28,897 nt of DNA. It comes from an uncultured Bacteroides sp. Lineage in GTDB: Bacteria; Bacteroidota; Bacteroidia; Bacteroidales; Bacteroidaceae. The translations under genes and the position numbers were made by a program. Below, one piece after another: positions 1 through 7,909 of the stretch. Numbering within the stretch: the first letter of the stretch is position 1; the number at the start of each line of letters is the position of its first letter. The stretch is taken from the NCBI GenBank assembly GCA_900544075.1, contig UQTJ01000037.1, positions 1 through 28,897 of the forward strand. The letters run 5' to 3'. The notes under the pieces are model-generated. The model ran no database searches. It worked only from the letters and a program-made list of their open reading frames with translations, and was not told the origin of the DNA.

Positions 1-144
1 AAGGTGCTCGAACTTGCTAAAACTATAGTGACTATACAGATTACATTGCCTCAGAACAAGCAGACAATCAACAGAACTATGCTGATGAAACGCCATCAAC
101 GCATTGCGCCATTGTTCACAGATGAATTTTGGGTGACACGTTGA
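1..144 (+). CDS. C-terminal end of a probable transposase (partial, runs off the left edge)
   Basis: Frame 1 is open from the first base to the TGA at 142-144 and encodes 47 residues ending in EFWVTR. The composition (LELAKTIVTI near the start, then MLMKRHQRIAPLF) resembles the C-terminal tails of IS1634-type DDE transposases of Bacteroidales as I remember them. No catalytic residue is visible because only the tail is present, so the family is a guess. If correct, an insertion sequence lies just outside the window and its right end is close to position 150. I found no terminal repeat to confirm this. Alternative: the C-terminus of an unrelated protein. Confidence 0.45.
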   Translation, partial: KVLELAKTIVTIQITLPQNKQTINRTMLMKRHQRIAPLFTDEFWVTR

Positions 145-170
145 CGAAGTCAGGAAAAAGGGAGGATGTT

Positions 171-602
171 ATGATAATCTCCAGTGATGATGAACATTAT
201 ATTTCTTTGTCTGAGTACAAAGACAATCCGGAAATAATAATGCAGAAGAAGATACTCCTAATCACTCACGTCAGATTCTGGACTGACCTTATAAACTTCT
301 TCCTTATCTATAAACCGACTTCAGAGGTTGATGTATTCGATGGTGATTTCAGGAAGCTTATGATGAGGAATGATCTGAGAGGGTACATAATATTTGATGA
401 AACCCCTACATTCATAAAGCCATTTGCCGTCTTCAGTCCGGTTATGATGGGAAACTTCATAAAGATGGATAATAATGGGGAAATTGTATGCAAATCAGAG
501 AGTGAGATAAGGTTGTTTTACAATAAGTTTATAAAAGATACTCCTTCTGATATTTTCAACCATAAATACAGGATAGGCAGAATCAAGAAAGAAGTGTCAT
601 AA
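171..602 (+). CDS. Hypothetical protein, 143 aa, not recognised
   Basis: I do not recognise this protein. The ATG at 171 is preferred over an upstream in-frame TTG at 129 because the TTG lies inside the preceding transposase-like frame and because GGGAGG at 160-165 sits five bases before the ATG. The protein has no signal peptide or clear membrane segment. A beta-strand-like stretch (KKILLITH) followed by a hydrophobic helix (FWTDLINFFLIY) gives the start a faint receiver-like look, but no conserved Asp pair is evident. The C-terminus is basic (RIGRIKKEVS). It lies between a transposase tail and an IS4 element, so it may be a stranded fragment or a passenger gene. Nothing ties it to glycan use. 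Confidence 0.45.
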   Translation: MIISSDDEHYISLSEYKDNPEIIMQKKILLITHVRFWTDLINFFLIYKPTSEVDVFDGDFRKLMMRNDLRGYIIFDETPTFIKPFAVFSPVMMGNFIKMDNNGEIVCKSESEIRLFYNKFIKDTPSDIFNHKYRIGRIKKEVS

Positions 603-862
603 ACAAAAGTTTTTCCATTGGATGTTTTTTTTCATTAATGCACTTAGTTTTCAGATTTTATCGTAGCATCATCTGACAACTATAGCGAAATAAATTTAAA
701 TCACTGCAAATAAAATGTCTTAATATGACAAAAAAGTAAACTTATCTGCCATTAAGTGAAAATAACTTGACAAGAACAAATATGCTTTATAAATTTGTGA
801 AATTAACATTTATAAAATATCTGTTTGAACAAACAATCTATTTACATTAATTATAACTATTA
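603..862. other. AT-rich intergenic DNA upstream of the IS4 element
   Basis: No convincing reading frame is present. The stretch contains one strong promoter candidate (766-797, annotated separately) pointing toward the GH92 gene, and ends at the left boundary of the IS4 element. No terminator-quality hairpin was seen behind the small gene that ends at 602. Confidence 0.6.
766..797 (+). promoter_or_regulatory. Candidate Bacteroidetes primary-sigma promoter, probably the original GH92 promoter
   Basis: CTTG at 766-769 (a partial TTTG -33 match) is followed after a 20-base spacer by TAAATTTG at 790-797, a perfect TAnnTTTG -7 element. The expected transcription start is near 804. Without the IS4 element this start would give a GH92 5' leader of very roughly 85-105 bases. 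With the element in place, 1.4 kb of antisense transposase DNA intervenes. Inferred from sequence only. Confidence 0.5.
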
Positions 863-2235
863 TAATAGTCCGTTAAAAATTCAACATATCGGCTAAGCGG
901 CTTCCGCCACAAAGCCAAAGAGTTCTTTGATAAGTTTAGTATTAAAAGTTCTGTTCGGTTTCAGACCGGACTTACTAAAAATTCTTTTGAGTATATAAAC
1001 ATTACTCAGATAGGCCTTTAGCAGTCCGATGGAAAGCGACGGATAGTATCGTTGGCGCATGACCTTTGCGATGTTTACCGAGGCCAGTGAAGCATTGAAA
1101 GCGAAGTCAAGTTTCCTCAAGTCTCTTGCCTGACAATCGTTGAGTCCGGTAAACTGCTTGGAATCCCGAAAGCAAAACTCAATTTGGAATCTTGTACGGT
1201 AGTATTCGATGATGTCTTTGGCCGACATGTCAAGGTCGGTGGAGAAATAAATTTTATGTCCTCCTGATTCCGGATAATGAACCACGACTTTGATGTTGCG
1301 TTTCATTGCCTTTGAATAGGCCTTGACTGAGTAAGCCCTTCCTCCTTCAATGTCGAGAATTTCACAATACTGAAGGTCGAGTTTCTCAAAATCAATCTTC
1401 TCGCTTTTGATACGCGGCCGTCCACGTTTGCCTGTTCGGACACCGTTATGTGAATACCACAAGGCGGCATCATCACGCAGGCGGCTGATGACATGGAATC
1501 CCATCAGGCAGGTTTCACCCACGAACTTTGCCTTTGAGAACCAGGCGTCTGCAACGACATAACGTGTTATGCCGAGCAACTTGTCCTTGTATTTGCGGAG
1601 CACGTCAAGATACCAGTCCACAAGGCTGTAATCTTCGCCTTGCTTTTCCAGATACGTCTTGTCCGGTGTCTGTTCCGCACGCAGCGTCATACAGTCCCGA
1701 CTGTCAATGTCGACAATGCCGATACCGAGAATTTCCAGACCTCGTTTCATAGCAGAAGCGCATCCCGACCAGAACTTGCCAATATAAGGAGTCTTCTTTC
1801 CCGACTTTGAAATGTAGCTCGCGTCTATGGCAATGGCTTTTCTAGCATTTTCACCAAACCGCTGCCGCATAAGGAAGAGATTGAACTGCATCCAGTCAAA
1901 CTCACGTTCAAACAACTGCCGGAAGCGTTGTTCCGAACTGTCCGAGTAACGGCCCATTTGGGTGAAATTTATCTTTCTTGGCAGTGCCATATACAAAATC
2001 ATGAGTTGGATGAATGCTGTTTTAAAACTTTTGCGTAACTTCGCTGAATAACTTTTCAAAGCATCGGTTACGATTTCCTCATATTGGTCAAGTGCTGTTC
2101 CTTTCATTGCTTTAATGTGTGGTAGGATACCATTAAAGATAATGAAAATCAGACACTTGACCTATTTTATTATGCTAAACTTTATCAATCAGCGTGCTTA
2201 TTTTCAACGGATTAGTTACAAATTTAACGAAGTAT
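863..2235 (-). mobile_element. IS4-family insertion sequence
   Basis: A complete-looking element carrying one transposase gene on the minus strand. The left end (864-880) and an inverted copy at 2200-2216 match at 14 of 17 positions around the core TCCGTT. A 9-bp direct repeat, TAACTATTA, occurs at 854-862, abutting the left end, and again at 2236-2244. If that repeat is the target duplication, the right end is 2235, where an inverted match to the left end is also seen (about 13 of 19). If not, the right end is near 2216. Either way the element stops within about 45 bases of the GH92 start codon. Confidence 0.75.
893..2107 (-). CDS. IS4-family DDE transposase, 404 aa
   Basis: Catalyses cut-and-paste movement of the surrounding element. 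The DDE residues are visible: Asp95 in AIDASYI, Asp187 in VVADAWFSK, and Glu310 inside the IS4 signature Y-(2)-R-(3)-E-(6)-K formed by Tyr303, Arg306, Glu310 and Lys317. The length is normal for the family, with no stop or frameshift, so the enzyme may be active. The stop codon lies about 30 bases from the left end of the element and the start about 110-130 bases from the right end, as is usual for such elements. Transcription runs away from the GH92 gene. GC content is visibly higher than in the flanking DNA, consistent with a mobile origin. Confidence 0.93.
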   Translation of the reverse strand: MKGTALDQYEEIVTDALKSYSAKLRKSFKTAFIQLMILYMALPRKINFTQMGRYSDSSEQRFRQLFEREFDWMQFNLFLMRQRFGENARKAIAIDASYISKSGKKTPYIGKFWSGCASAMKRGLEILGIGIVDIDSRDCMTLRAEQTPDKTYLEKQGEDYSLVDWYLDVLRKYKDKLLGITRYVVADAWFSKAKFVGETCLMGFHVISRLRDDAALWYSHNGVRTGKRGRPRIKSEKIDFEKLDLQYCEILDIEGGRAYSVKAYSKAMKRNIKVVVHYPESGGHKIYFSTDLDMSAKDIIEYYRTRFQIEFCFRDSKQFTGLNDCQARDLRKLDFAFNASLASVNIAKVMRQRYYPSLSIGLLKAYLSNVYILKRIFSKSGLKPNRTFNTKLIKELFGFVAEAA

Positions 2236-2259
2236 TAACTATTAAAAAAACGTTACAAA

Positions 2260-4533
2260 ATGAAGTTTTCTATTTTTTTGATTTCCTGCTTATTGTTTAT
2301 CGCAGGAATTGGATTTGCACAACATGCAAGCCTCAGAAACGAAGATGCGCTTAAGTATGTTGATCCATATATTGGTTCTGACTATCACGGACATGTGTTC
2401 GTTGGAACAAATGTTCCTTACGGAATGATACAACTCGGGCCAAGTAATATCCATAAAGGATGGGACTGGTGTTCTGGTTATCATTATTCAGACAGCATTC
2501 TCATAGGCTTCTCACACACTCATTTAAGTGGCACAGGATGCACAGACCTTGGCGATATCCTTATCATGCCATTGAACGAGATACGTACACCAAGAGGCAA
2601 CCAAGACGATATACAAGGCGGTTATGCCTCAAAATACTCACACGACAACGAAATTGTCCGTCCTGAATACTACTCCCTATTAGTTGACAGATATGGTATA
2701 AAAGCGGAATTAACTACTACAGACCGTGTAGGATTTCACCGATATACATACCCTGAGGGCAAACCAGCCTCAATACTTATAGACCTACGTGAAGGTAACG
2801 GCTCGAACGCATATGACAGTTATATCCGCAAGATAGATGATTATACCGTTGAAGGATATCGATATGTGAAAGGTTGGAGTCCTTCAAGAAAAGTTTTTTT
2901 CGTATTGAAAAGTAACTGCAAGATTGAACAGTTCATAGCCTATGACGACAATACCCCTAAACAATGGGAACAGCTGAAAGCGGAGTCGGTAAAAAGCATA
3001 CTTACTTTCGGTAATAAAAAAGAAGTGAAAATAAAAGTATCACTCTCGTCGGTTAGCTGCAATAATGCAGCAATGAACCTCAAAGCGGAGATACCTCACT
3101 GGGACTTTGACAAAGTCGTGAAAACAAGTGCGGAAAGGTGGAAGAAAGAGTTATCGAAAATGACAATAGAGACGAAAGACGAATCAATAAAACGCATTTT
3201 CCACACCGCTCATTATCATACAATGATAGCTCCGACGCTATATTGCGACGTAAACGGAGAATACAGGGGAATAAACGATATGATTTATACAGATTCGCTG
3301 AAATCCAACTACACTACATTGTCGCTATGGGATACTTATCGAGCACTACATCCTTTGATGACCATCATACAACCGGATATGGTAAACCATATTGTCAACT
3401 CCATGCTTTCCATTTACCACCAACAGGACAAACTCCCCATCTGGCCATTAATGAGCGGTGAAACCAACCAAATGCCAGGTTATAGTTCTGTTCCTGTGAT
3501 AGCCGACGCCTATCTTAAAGGATTCGATGGGTTCGACACTGAGAAAGCTTTGAAAGCGATGAAAGCTACTGCCACATACGAGAGACAGAAAGGTGTACCT
3601 TATGTGATGAACAAAGGATACATACCTGCCGACAAAATCCATGAAGCCACATCCATAGCAATGGAATATGCTGTGGCCGACTGGGGAATTGCTGCCATGG
3701 CATACAAAATGGGACAAAAAGAAGATGCAACGACATATGCACAGCGCGCTTCGTATTACAAGAACTACTTTGATCAATCAATCGGATTTATACGCCCTAA
3801 GCTTGAAAACGGTTCATGGAGAACTCCTTATGACCCTGCAGAGTCCATCCATACGGTAGGCGACTTTTGCGAAGGTAATGGCTGGCAATACACTTTCTTT
3901 GTTCCCCATGACCCATACGGTCTTATCGAACTATTTGGTGGAGATAAACCTTTCACGAAAAAGTTAGATGAATTTTTCATCAATAACGACAGTATGGGAA
4001 AACTTGCTTCAAGCGACATCACGGGTCTTATAGGCCAGTATGCCCATGGGAATGAGCCAAGTCATCACGTAGCATACCTGTACACATATGCAGGCGAACA
4101 ATGGAAAACAGCGGAGAAGGTACGTCTCATTATGGACAAATTCTATACGGACAAGCCTGACGGCATCATAGGAAATGAAGACTGCGGACAAATGTCGGCT
4201 TGGTATATCTTATCGGCAATGGGACTTTACCAAGTCAACCCATCAGACGGTATTTTCGTTTTCGGAAGTCCATGCCTTGACGGAATAAAGATAAATATCC
4301 GCAATGGAAAAACATTCACAGTAGAAGCTGTAAACAACAGCAAAGAGAACATTTATATCCAAAAAGTATTCTTGAACGGCAAACCATACAGCAAAAGCTA
4401 TATAACGTATGATGACATAATGAAAGGCAGCACTCTGAAGTTCGTAATGGGCAAGAAGCCAAACAAGAAATTCGGGGAAAAGCCTATCGACAGGCCTGCA
4501 GCCTTGAACAAAATTGAAGATGTGCAAGACTAA
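2260..4533 (+). CDS. GH92 alpha-mannosidase, 757 aa, secreted (HGNEPSHH subtype)
   Basis: Predicted calcium-dependent exo-alpha-mannosidase that trims side-chain mannose in the periplasm. A type I signal peptide spans roughly residues 1-20 (hydrophobic stretch ending GFA before QHAS). GH92 landmarks in order: VDPYIGSD and NVPYGMIQLGP near the N-terminus, GWDWCSGYHYSD, SHTHLSGTGC, then FCEGNGWQY holding Glu538, the position I recall as the family's general acid, HGNEPSHH at about 596-603, and GNEDCGQMSAWY with Asp641 as the candidate base region. The HGNEPSHH version and the Trp-rich GWDW motif are what I associate with alpha-1,2-specific members; that assignment is inference. Length is normal. 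The gene stands alone, with an IS4 element directly upstream and a hairpin terminator downstream. Confidence 0.93.
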   Translation: MKFSIFLISCLLFIAGIGFAQHASLRNEDALKYVDPYIGSDYHGHVFVGTNVPYGMIQLGPSNIHKGWDWCSGYHYSDSILIGFSHTHLSGTGCTDLGDILIMPLNEIRTPRGNQDDIQGGYASKYSHDNEIVRPEYYSLLVDRYGIKAELTTTDRVGFHRYTYPEGKPASILIDLREGNGSNAYDSYIRKIDDYTVEGYRYVKGWSPSRKVFFVLKSNCKIEQFIAYDDNTPKQWEQLKAESVKSILTFGNKKEVKIKVSLSSVSCNNAAMNLKAEIPHWDFDKVVKTSAERWKKELSKMTIETKDESIKRIFHTAHYHTMIAPTLYCDVNGEYRGINDMIYTDSLKSNYTTLSLWDTYRALHPLMTIIQPDMVNHIVNSMLSIYHQQDKLPIWPLMSGETNQMPGYSSVPVIADAYLKGFDGFDTEKALKAMKATATYERQKGVPYVMNKGYIPADKIHEATSIAMEYAVADWGIAAMAYKMGQKEDATTYAQRASYYKNYFDQSIGFIRPKLENGSWRTPYDPAESIHTVGDFCEGNGWQYTFFVPHDPYGLIELFGGDKPFTKKLDEFFINNDSMGKLASSDITGLIGQYAHGNEPSHHVAYLYTYAGEQWKTAEKVRLIMDKFYTDKPDGIIGNEDCGQMSAWYILSAMGLYQVNPSDGIFVFGSPCLDGIKINIRNGKTFTVEAVNNSKENIYIQKVFLNGKPYSKSYITYDDIMKGSTLKFVMGKKPNKKFGEKPIDRPAALNKIEDVQD

Positions 4534-4588
4534 CACTGAAGTCCACTACATAATTAGGGATATTCAGTAAATGTCCCTATAATATATG

Positions 4589-4636
4589 ATGGCATATGAA
4601 GATGATGAAACATAATCACTCCATATGCCATTTTTA
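4589..4636 (+). terminator. Rho-independent terminator after GH92
   Basis: A perfect 10-bp inverted repeat (ATGGCATATG at 4589-4598 and CATATGCCAT at 4622-4631) is followed by a T-rich tract. It starts about 55 bases after the GH92 stop codon. The loop is long (23 bases). Confidence 0.7.
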
Positions 4637-4779
4637 TTGTAATTTTTCTGTATTTTCTCTCTTGAATCAAACATATAACACTGAATGAAGCCTGCCAAGC
4701 TCACTCTCATTAAAACTCTTGCGATATTTTTCCAGAATATAAAATTCTGTAAAACCCAAAGTAGGGTGAATTTCTGAAA

Positions 4780-4874
4780 TTTTTTGTATCTTAAGCCATA
4801 TCTTTATTGGGGGATTTCCCCCGTTTTGGCTGCTAAACCTTATTTTCGGGGGGAATACTTAAAGATACAAAAAA
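4780..4874. mobile_element. 95-bp inverted-repeat-bounded element, possible MITE or IS remnant
   Basis: The outer arms TTTTTTGTATCTTAAG (4780-4795) and CTTAAAGATACAAAAAA (4858-4874) are inverted copies differing by one inserted base. The interior holds a GGGGGATTTCCCCC palindrome (4809-4822) and a run of six G (4848-4853), and no coding capacity. The same end sequence, ATTTTTTGTATCTTA, reappears at 28813-28827 just upstream of the transposase start at the right edge of the window. This suggests a shared mobile origin; it could instead be an unusual terminator hairpin. Confidence 0.4.
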
Positions 4875-4920
4875 GCCAACTAACCCGCGATACTTTGTGT
4901 ATGAATTAGTTGGCTAATTT
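4874..4920. terminator. Perfect 10-bp hairpin, probable bidirectional terminator
   Basis: AGCCAACTAA (4874-4883) pairs with TTAGTTGGCT (4906-4915). It is followed by AATTTTATT on the plus strand and, read on the minus strand, by a run of T. It immediately abuts the inverted-repeat element at 4780-4874. Confidence 0.5.
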
Positions 4921-4952
4921 TATTGTATTTAATGAATGTCCATAATTAATAC

Positions 4953-5003
4953 AAAAAAAACGACTGCCCCCGAAAGCTTGTATAAAAGCTTAAGAGGGCA
5001 GTT
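4953..5003 (-). terminator. Rho-independent terminator after GH130
   Basis: Read on the minus strand, ACTGCCCTCTTAAGCTT (4986-5002) pairs imperfectly with AAGCTTTCGGGGGCAGT (4963-4979) and is followed by CG and a run of eight T. It begins about 33 bases beyond the GH130 stop codon and would end the minus-strand enzyme operon. Confidence 0.8.
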
Positions 5004-5035
5004 AAATCTTCCCAACTCAGCAAAAGTAATACCGT

Positions 5036-6187
5036 TTATGGCAATGGGTCAGGTAAAGAAGGATTCTTAGGGTCGTAAACGGCAACACCAACCTTTGAAT
5101 CGGCACATCCATAATACAAATACCATTTTCCTTTAAAATAAACCATTCCTTCAATGAATACAGTTCCGTCAACATATTGTCCACTTTTCTCGAAAGAATC
5201 CATTGGTCGAAAAAAAGGTTCATCCAAACGACTGATAAGATGAGTTGGATCATTAGCGTCAAAAAGAGCCTGTCCTGCCGCATAAACATTTGGCGTATAA
5301 CGTTTATCTCCCTTTCCTGAATGGTTTTTCCCGTTATATAAAAGCACTATTCCCTTTGGTGTATATATGGCTGGAGGTCCACATTCTGTCAGTTGACTGT
5401 CAAAATATCCGTCACGAGGTGAAAACAATTTTTTCAAAGAACCATCAATATTTACTATTGGAGTCCAATTAACCAAATCCTCAGAAGTGGCAGCAAAAAC
5501 ATGTTCCTCGCCCCAATACATGAAATATTTTCCACCTACCTTTTTTATTACTTGTCTTCCGTCAATCAACTCAGTGAGTATAGAACCTGATTTGCATGCC
5601 ATATTGTAAAATTTCCCGTCATAAGCTTTGGCAAAAGCAGGTCCATATTTTGTCCAATGTACCAAATCTTTGGAAGTAGCGACCGCAAGACGGGGAATGT
5701 CCCTGTTCCATTGAGTGTACATCATAACATATAACCCGTCAACAGTAACAGCAATCCTCGGATCTTCGCAACCTCCTGGCCATTCAAGACTCTTTTGCGA
5801 ATCGTTGTCCGGATAAAAAACCGGGGTACTTCTGCGCTGAAAAGTCACTCCATCAGCTGATGTCGCATAGCCAAGACGTGAAGTACGACGTCCAATACCA
5901 ATACCTGACTTATCCTCAGCTCTGTATAATACGACTATTTCCTCGTCATATATCGTAGCTGCCGGATTGAATGTGTCATTTGACTCCCATGCTACCGAAT
6001 CTTCAGTCAACGGGCAATAAAACCACGTATTATCTATAGGTGATATAACCGGATTTACATTCTCCGGACGTTCAAATCCGCCAAAAGCCCAATCTGGCAA
6101 TCTTCCTACACCATCTTCAGACTGCCTCCCTCCGGAAGTACATGAAATAAAAGTTGTAATAAATATAAGCAATAAACTCTGTTTCAT
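5036..6187 (-). CDS. GH130 family beta-mannoside hydrolase or phosphorylase, lipoprotein, 383 aa
   Basis: A five-bladed-propeller enzyme of GH130, acting on beta-linked mannosides by phosphorolysis or, in one subgroup, hydrolysis of beta-1,2-mannosides. The start is placed at 6187 because it opens a lipoprotein signal peptide (MKQSLLLIFI through FISC, Cys16); the longer frame to 6229 adds 14 residues that would bury the signal. Family motifs are GGCEDPR (Glu141-Asp142), two repeats of the form SKDLVHW and SEDLVNW, and GEEHVF (Glu227-Glu228). I could not decide hydrolase versus phosphorylase from the residues alone; PUL context favours a beta-1,2-mannosidase, since yeast mannans carry such caps. 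It is last in the minus-strand operon, after a 262-base gap, with a terminator behind it. Confidence 0.88.
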   Translation of the reverse strand: MKQSLLLIFITTFISCTSGGRQSEDGVGRLPDWAFGGFERPENVNPVISPIDNTWFYCPLTEDSVAWESNDTFNPAATIYDEEIVVLYRAEDKSGIGIGRRTSRLGYATSADGVTFQRRSTPVFYPDNDSQKSLEWPGGCEDPRIAVTVDGLYVMMYTQWNRDIPRLAVATSKDLVHWTKYGPAFAKAYDGKFYNMACKSGSILTELIDGRQVIKKVGGKYFMYWGEEHVFAATSEDLVNWTPIVNIDGSLKKLFSPRDGYFDSQLTECGPPAIYTPKGIVLLYNGKNHSGKGDKRYTPNVYAAGQALFDANDPTHLISRLDEPFFRPMDSFEKSGQYVDGTVFIEGMVYFKGKWYLYYGCADSKVGVAVYDPKNPSLPDPLP

Positions 6188-6449
6188 ATTATTAATTATT
6201 ATTTTAATAGTTATAACCGACCATAACAATAGACCATAGCCGGCAATCTTTTATTTAAGTTTAACTTTGCTGACATTCAGTTTCAATGGAAGTGATAAAA
6301 AATTTTTCTAAATGATATAACTTTTCTTATTAGATAAAAAAACTGTCACTTATAAAAAACTTGATAACTCATAACTGAAGCCTTGTCTAATATAAAGTTG
6401 AACATGCGAATCAACAATAAAGAAAATTAAATTCAATCTTTTATAAAAA
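6188..6449. other. 262-base gap inside the minus-strand enzyme cluster
   Basis: No gene is seen. The other gaps in this cluster are 14-42 bases, so this one is unusual. No TAnnTTTG element was found on the minus strand, nor a strong terminator, so GH130 may either be read through from GH125 or have its own non-consensus promoter. Confidence 0.4.
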
Positions 6450-7895
6450 TCAACGTATGCTATTCAACAAATCCGCCTTTCCATCGTTTACTAGTTTAAG
6501 AATCAATTCGCCAAACAATGTATTTTGCCATGCAAACCATGCACGTGTAAATTTTTTAGGATCATCTTTATGGAATGATTCGTGCATGAATCCTGTTCCG
6601 GCATCTGTATCCATAAGCATTTTTATACAGATCTTTATTTCCTCGTCATCTTGGCTTGTAAACGCCCTCATCATTATACTCATCGGCCAAATCATGTCAT
6701 ATCCTATATGCGGTCCGCCAATACCCTCTCCTGCAGTGCCTTTAAAAAAATAGGGATTATCCTCGCTCCATACAAACTTTCGTGTATTCTGATAAACAGG
6801 GTCATCTATATCCACGTCACCCAAATAAGGCATAGCGAGCAAACTTGGCACATTTGCATCATCCATCAACAAATGGTTTCCGAAACCATCAACCTCGAAT
6901 GCATATATTTTGCCGTATTTTGGATGATTGTATATGGCATGTTTTTTCAAAGCTTTTTCCACTTCATCTGCCAACGATTTGCATTCGTCAGACAGTTCGT
7001 TTTTTTTGTTCACTTTAGTTAATATTTCCGCAGCCTTGCGCAATGATGTTACAGCAAAGAAATTAGAAGGAATAAGGAACTGAAAAGTGGTTGCATCATC
7101 CGACGGACGGAAAGCCGAGGCTATCAACCCAACTGGTTTCACAGGATTCCCCCATCCGTCGTTTGTTAGTGTATCAAGTGCTCGTTCTGTCTTGCGTTGA
7201 AAACGATAAGGTCCCTTTGAATCATCCTTACGTTGTTGTTCTTTGAATGTTTTTAGAATATTTGCGATAGCTGAAAGCCATTCGTCAGAAAATACGCTTG
7301 TATCGCCTGTTACCTTCCAATAATGATAGGCAAGGCGTATAGGATAACACAATGAATCTATTTCCCATTTCCTTTCATGCAGTTCAGGCTTCATCTCAGT
7401 CAAGTCGCTCATCCATTCTCCCCTTTCCGCATTCATATTGAAAGCATTTGCATAAGAATCAATATTAATGCATTTGAACTGACGTTTTATAACTCCTGCC
7501 AACATTCTTTTCAATTCAGGGTCTTTGTTGGCCAGTTGCACATAAGGCCATACCTGTGCCGCAGAATCACGTAACCACATGGCATGAATATCACCTGTAT
7601 ATACAAATGTATCATCTTTGCCATCGAAATAAACTGTTGTGTCAAGCGTATTAGGGAAACAATTCTCAAACATCCATGACAAACGCTCATTAGTCAACAA
7701 TCGTTTAATTCTTATAATCTGTTCTTCGACAGCTTTTGACACAAACAAGCGCTTGGATAGTTCCGGGCGGTTGGTCTGATATTGGAACACCTTTATATTG
7801 TCTTGCTTGACAATAAAACTATCTTCAGCCATAGCATGTATGTCAGCCATACCCAAAAGAGCTATGGAAAAGCAAAAAAACTTTGTCTTATTCAT
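6450..7895 (-). CDS. GH125 exo-alpha-1,6-mannosidase, 481 aa, periplasmic
   Basis: Inverting exo-enzyme that removes mannose from alpha-1,6-linked chains such as the debranched mannan backbone. A type I signal peptide covers about the first 23 residues (hydrophobic FFCFSIALLGM, then AMAEDS). GH125 motifs are DIHAMWLRDSAAQVWPY near residues 103-119, FRPSDD containing Asp266, and GFMHESFH containing Glu439. Their spacing of 173 residues equals that of the acid and base I recall for characterised GH125 enzymes (Asp220 and Glu393), so Asp266 and Glu439 are the likely catalytic pair. Length is normal. It is 14 bases downstream of the GH76 gene and so very probably cotranscribed with it. Confidence 0.95.
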   Translation of the reverse strand: MNKTKFFCFSIALLGMADIHAMAEDSFIVKQDNIKVFQYQTNRPELSKRLFVSKAVEEQIIRIKRLLTNERLSWMFENCFPNTLDTTVYFDGKDDTFVYTGDIHAMWLRDSAAQVWPYVQLANKDPELKRMLAGVIKRQFKCINIDSYANAFNMNAERGEWMSDLTEMKPELHERKWEIDSLCYPIRLAYHYWKVTGDTSVFSDEWLSAIANILKTFKEQQRKDDSKGPYRFQRKTERALDTLTNDGWGNPVKPVGLIASAFRPSDDATTFQFLIPSNFFAVTSLRKAAEILTKVNKKNELSDECKSLADEVEKALKKHAIYNHPKYGKIYAFEVDGFGNHLLMDDANVPSLLAMPYLGDVDIDDPVYQNTRKFVWSEDNPYFFKGTAGEGIGGPHIGYDMIWPMSIMMRAFTSQDDEEIKICIKMLMDTDAGTGFMHESFHKDDPKKFTRAWFAWQNTLFGELILKLVNDGKADLLNSIR

Positions 7896-7909
7896 GGTAT
7901 TTAAGTTTT

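Noticed and set aside
2115..2354. Plus-strand frame of 79 aa overlapping the IS end and the GH92 start
   Set aside because: It crosses the IS boundary and overlaps the GH92 signal peptide in another frame; no start context or motif.
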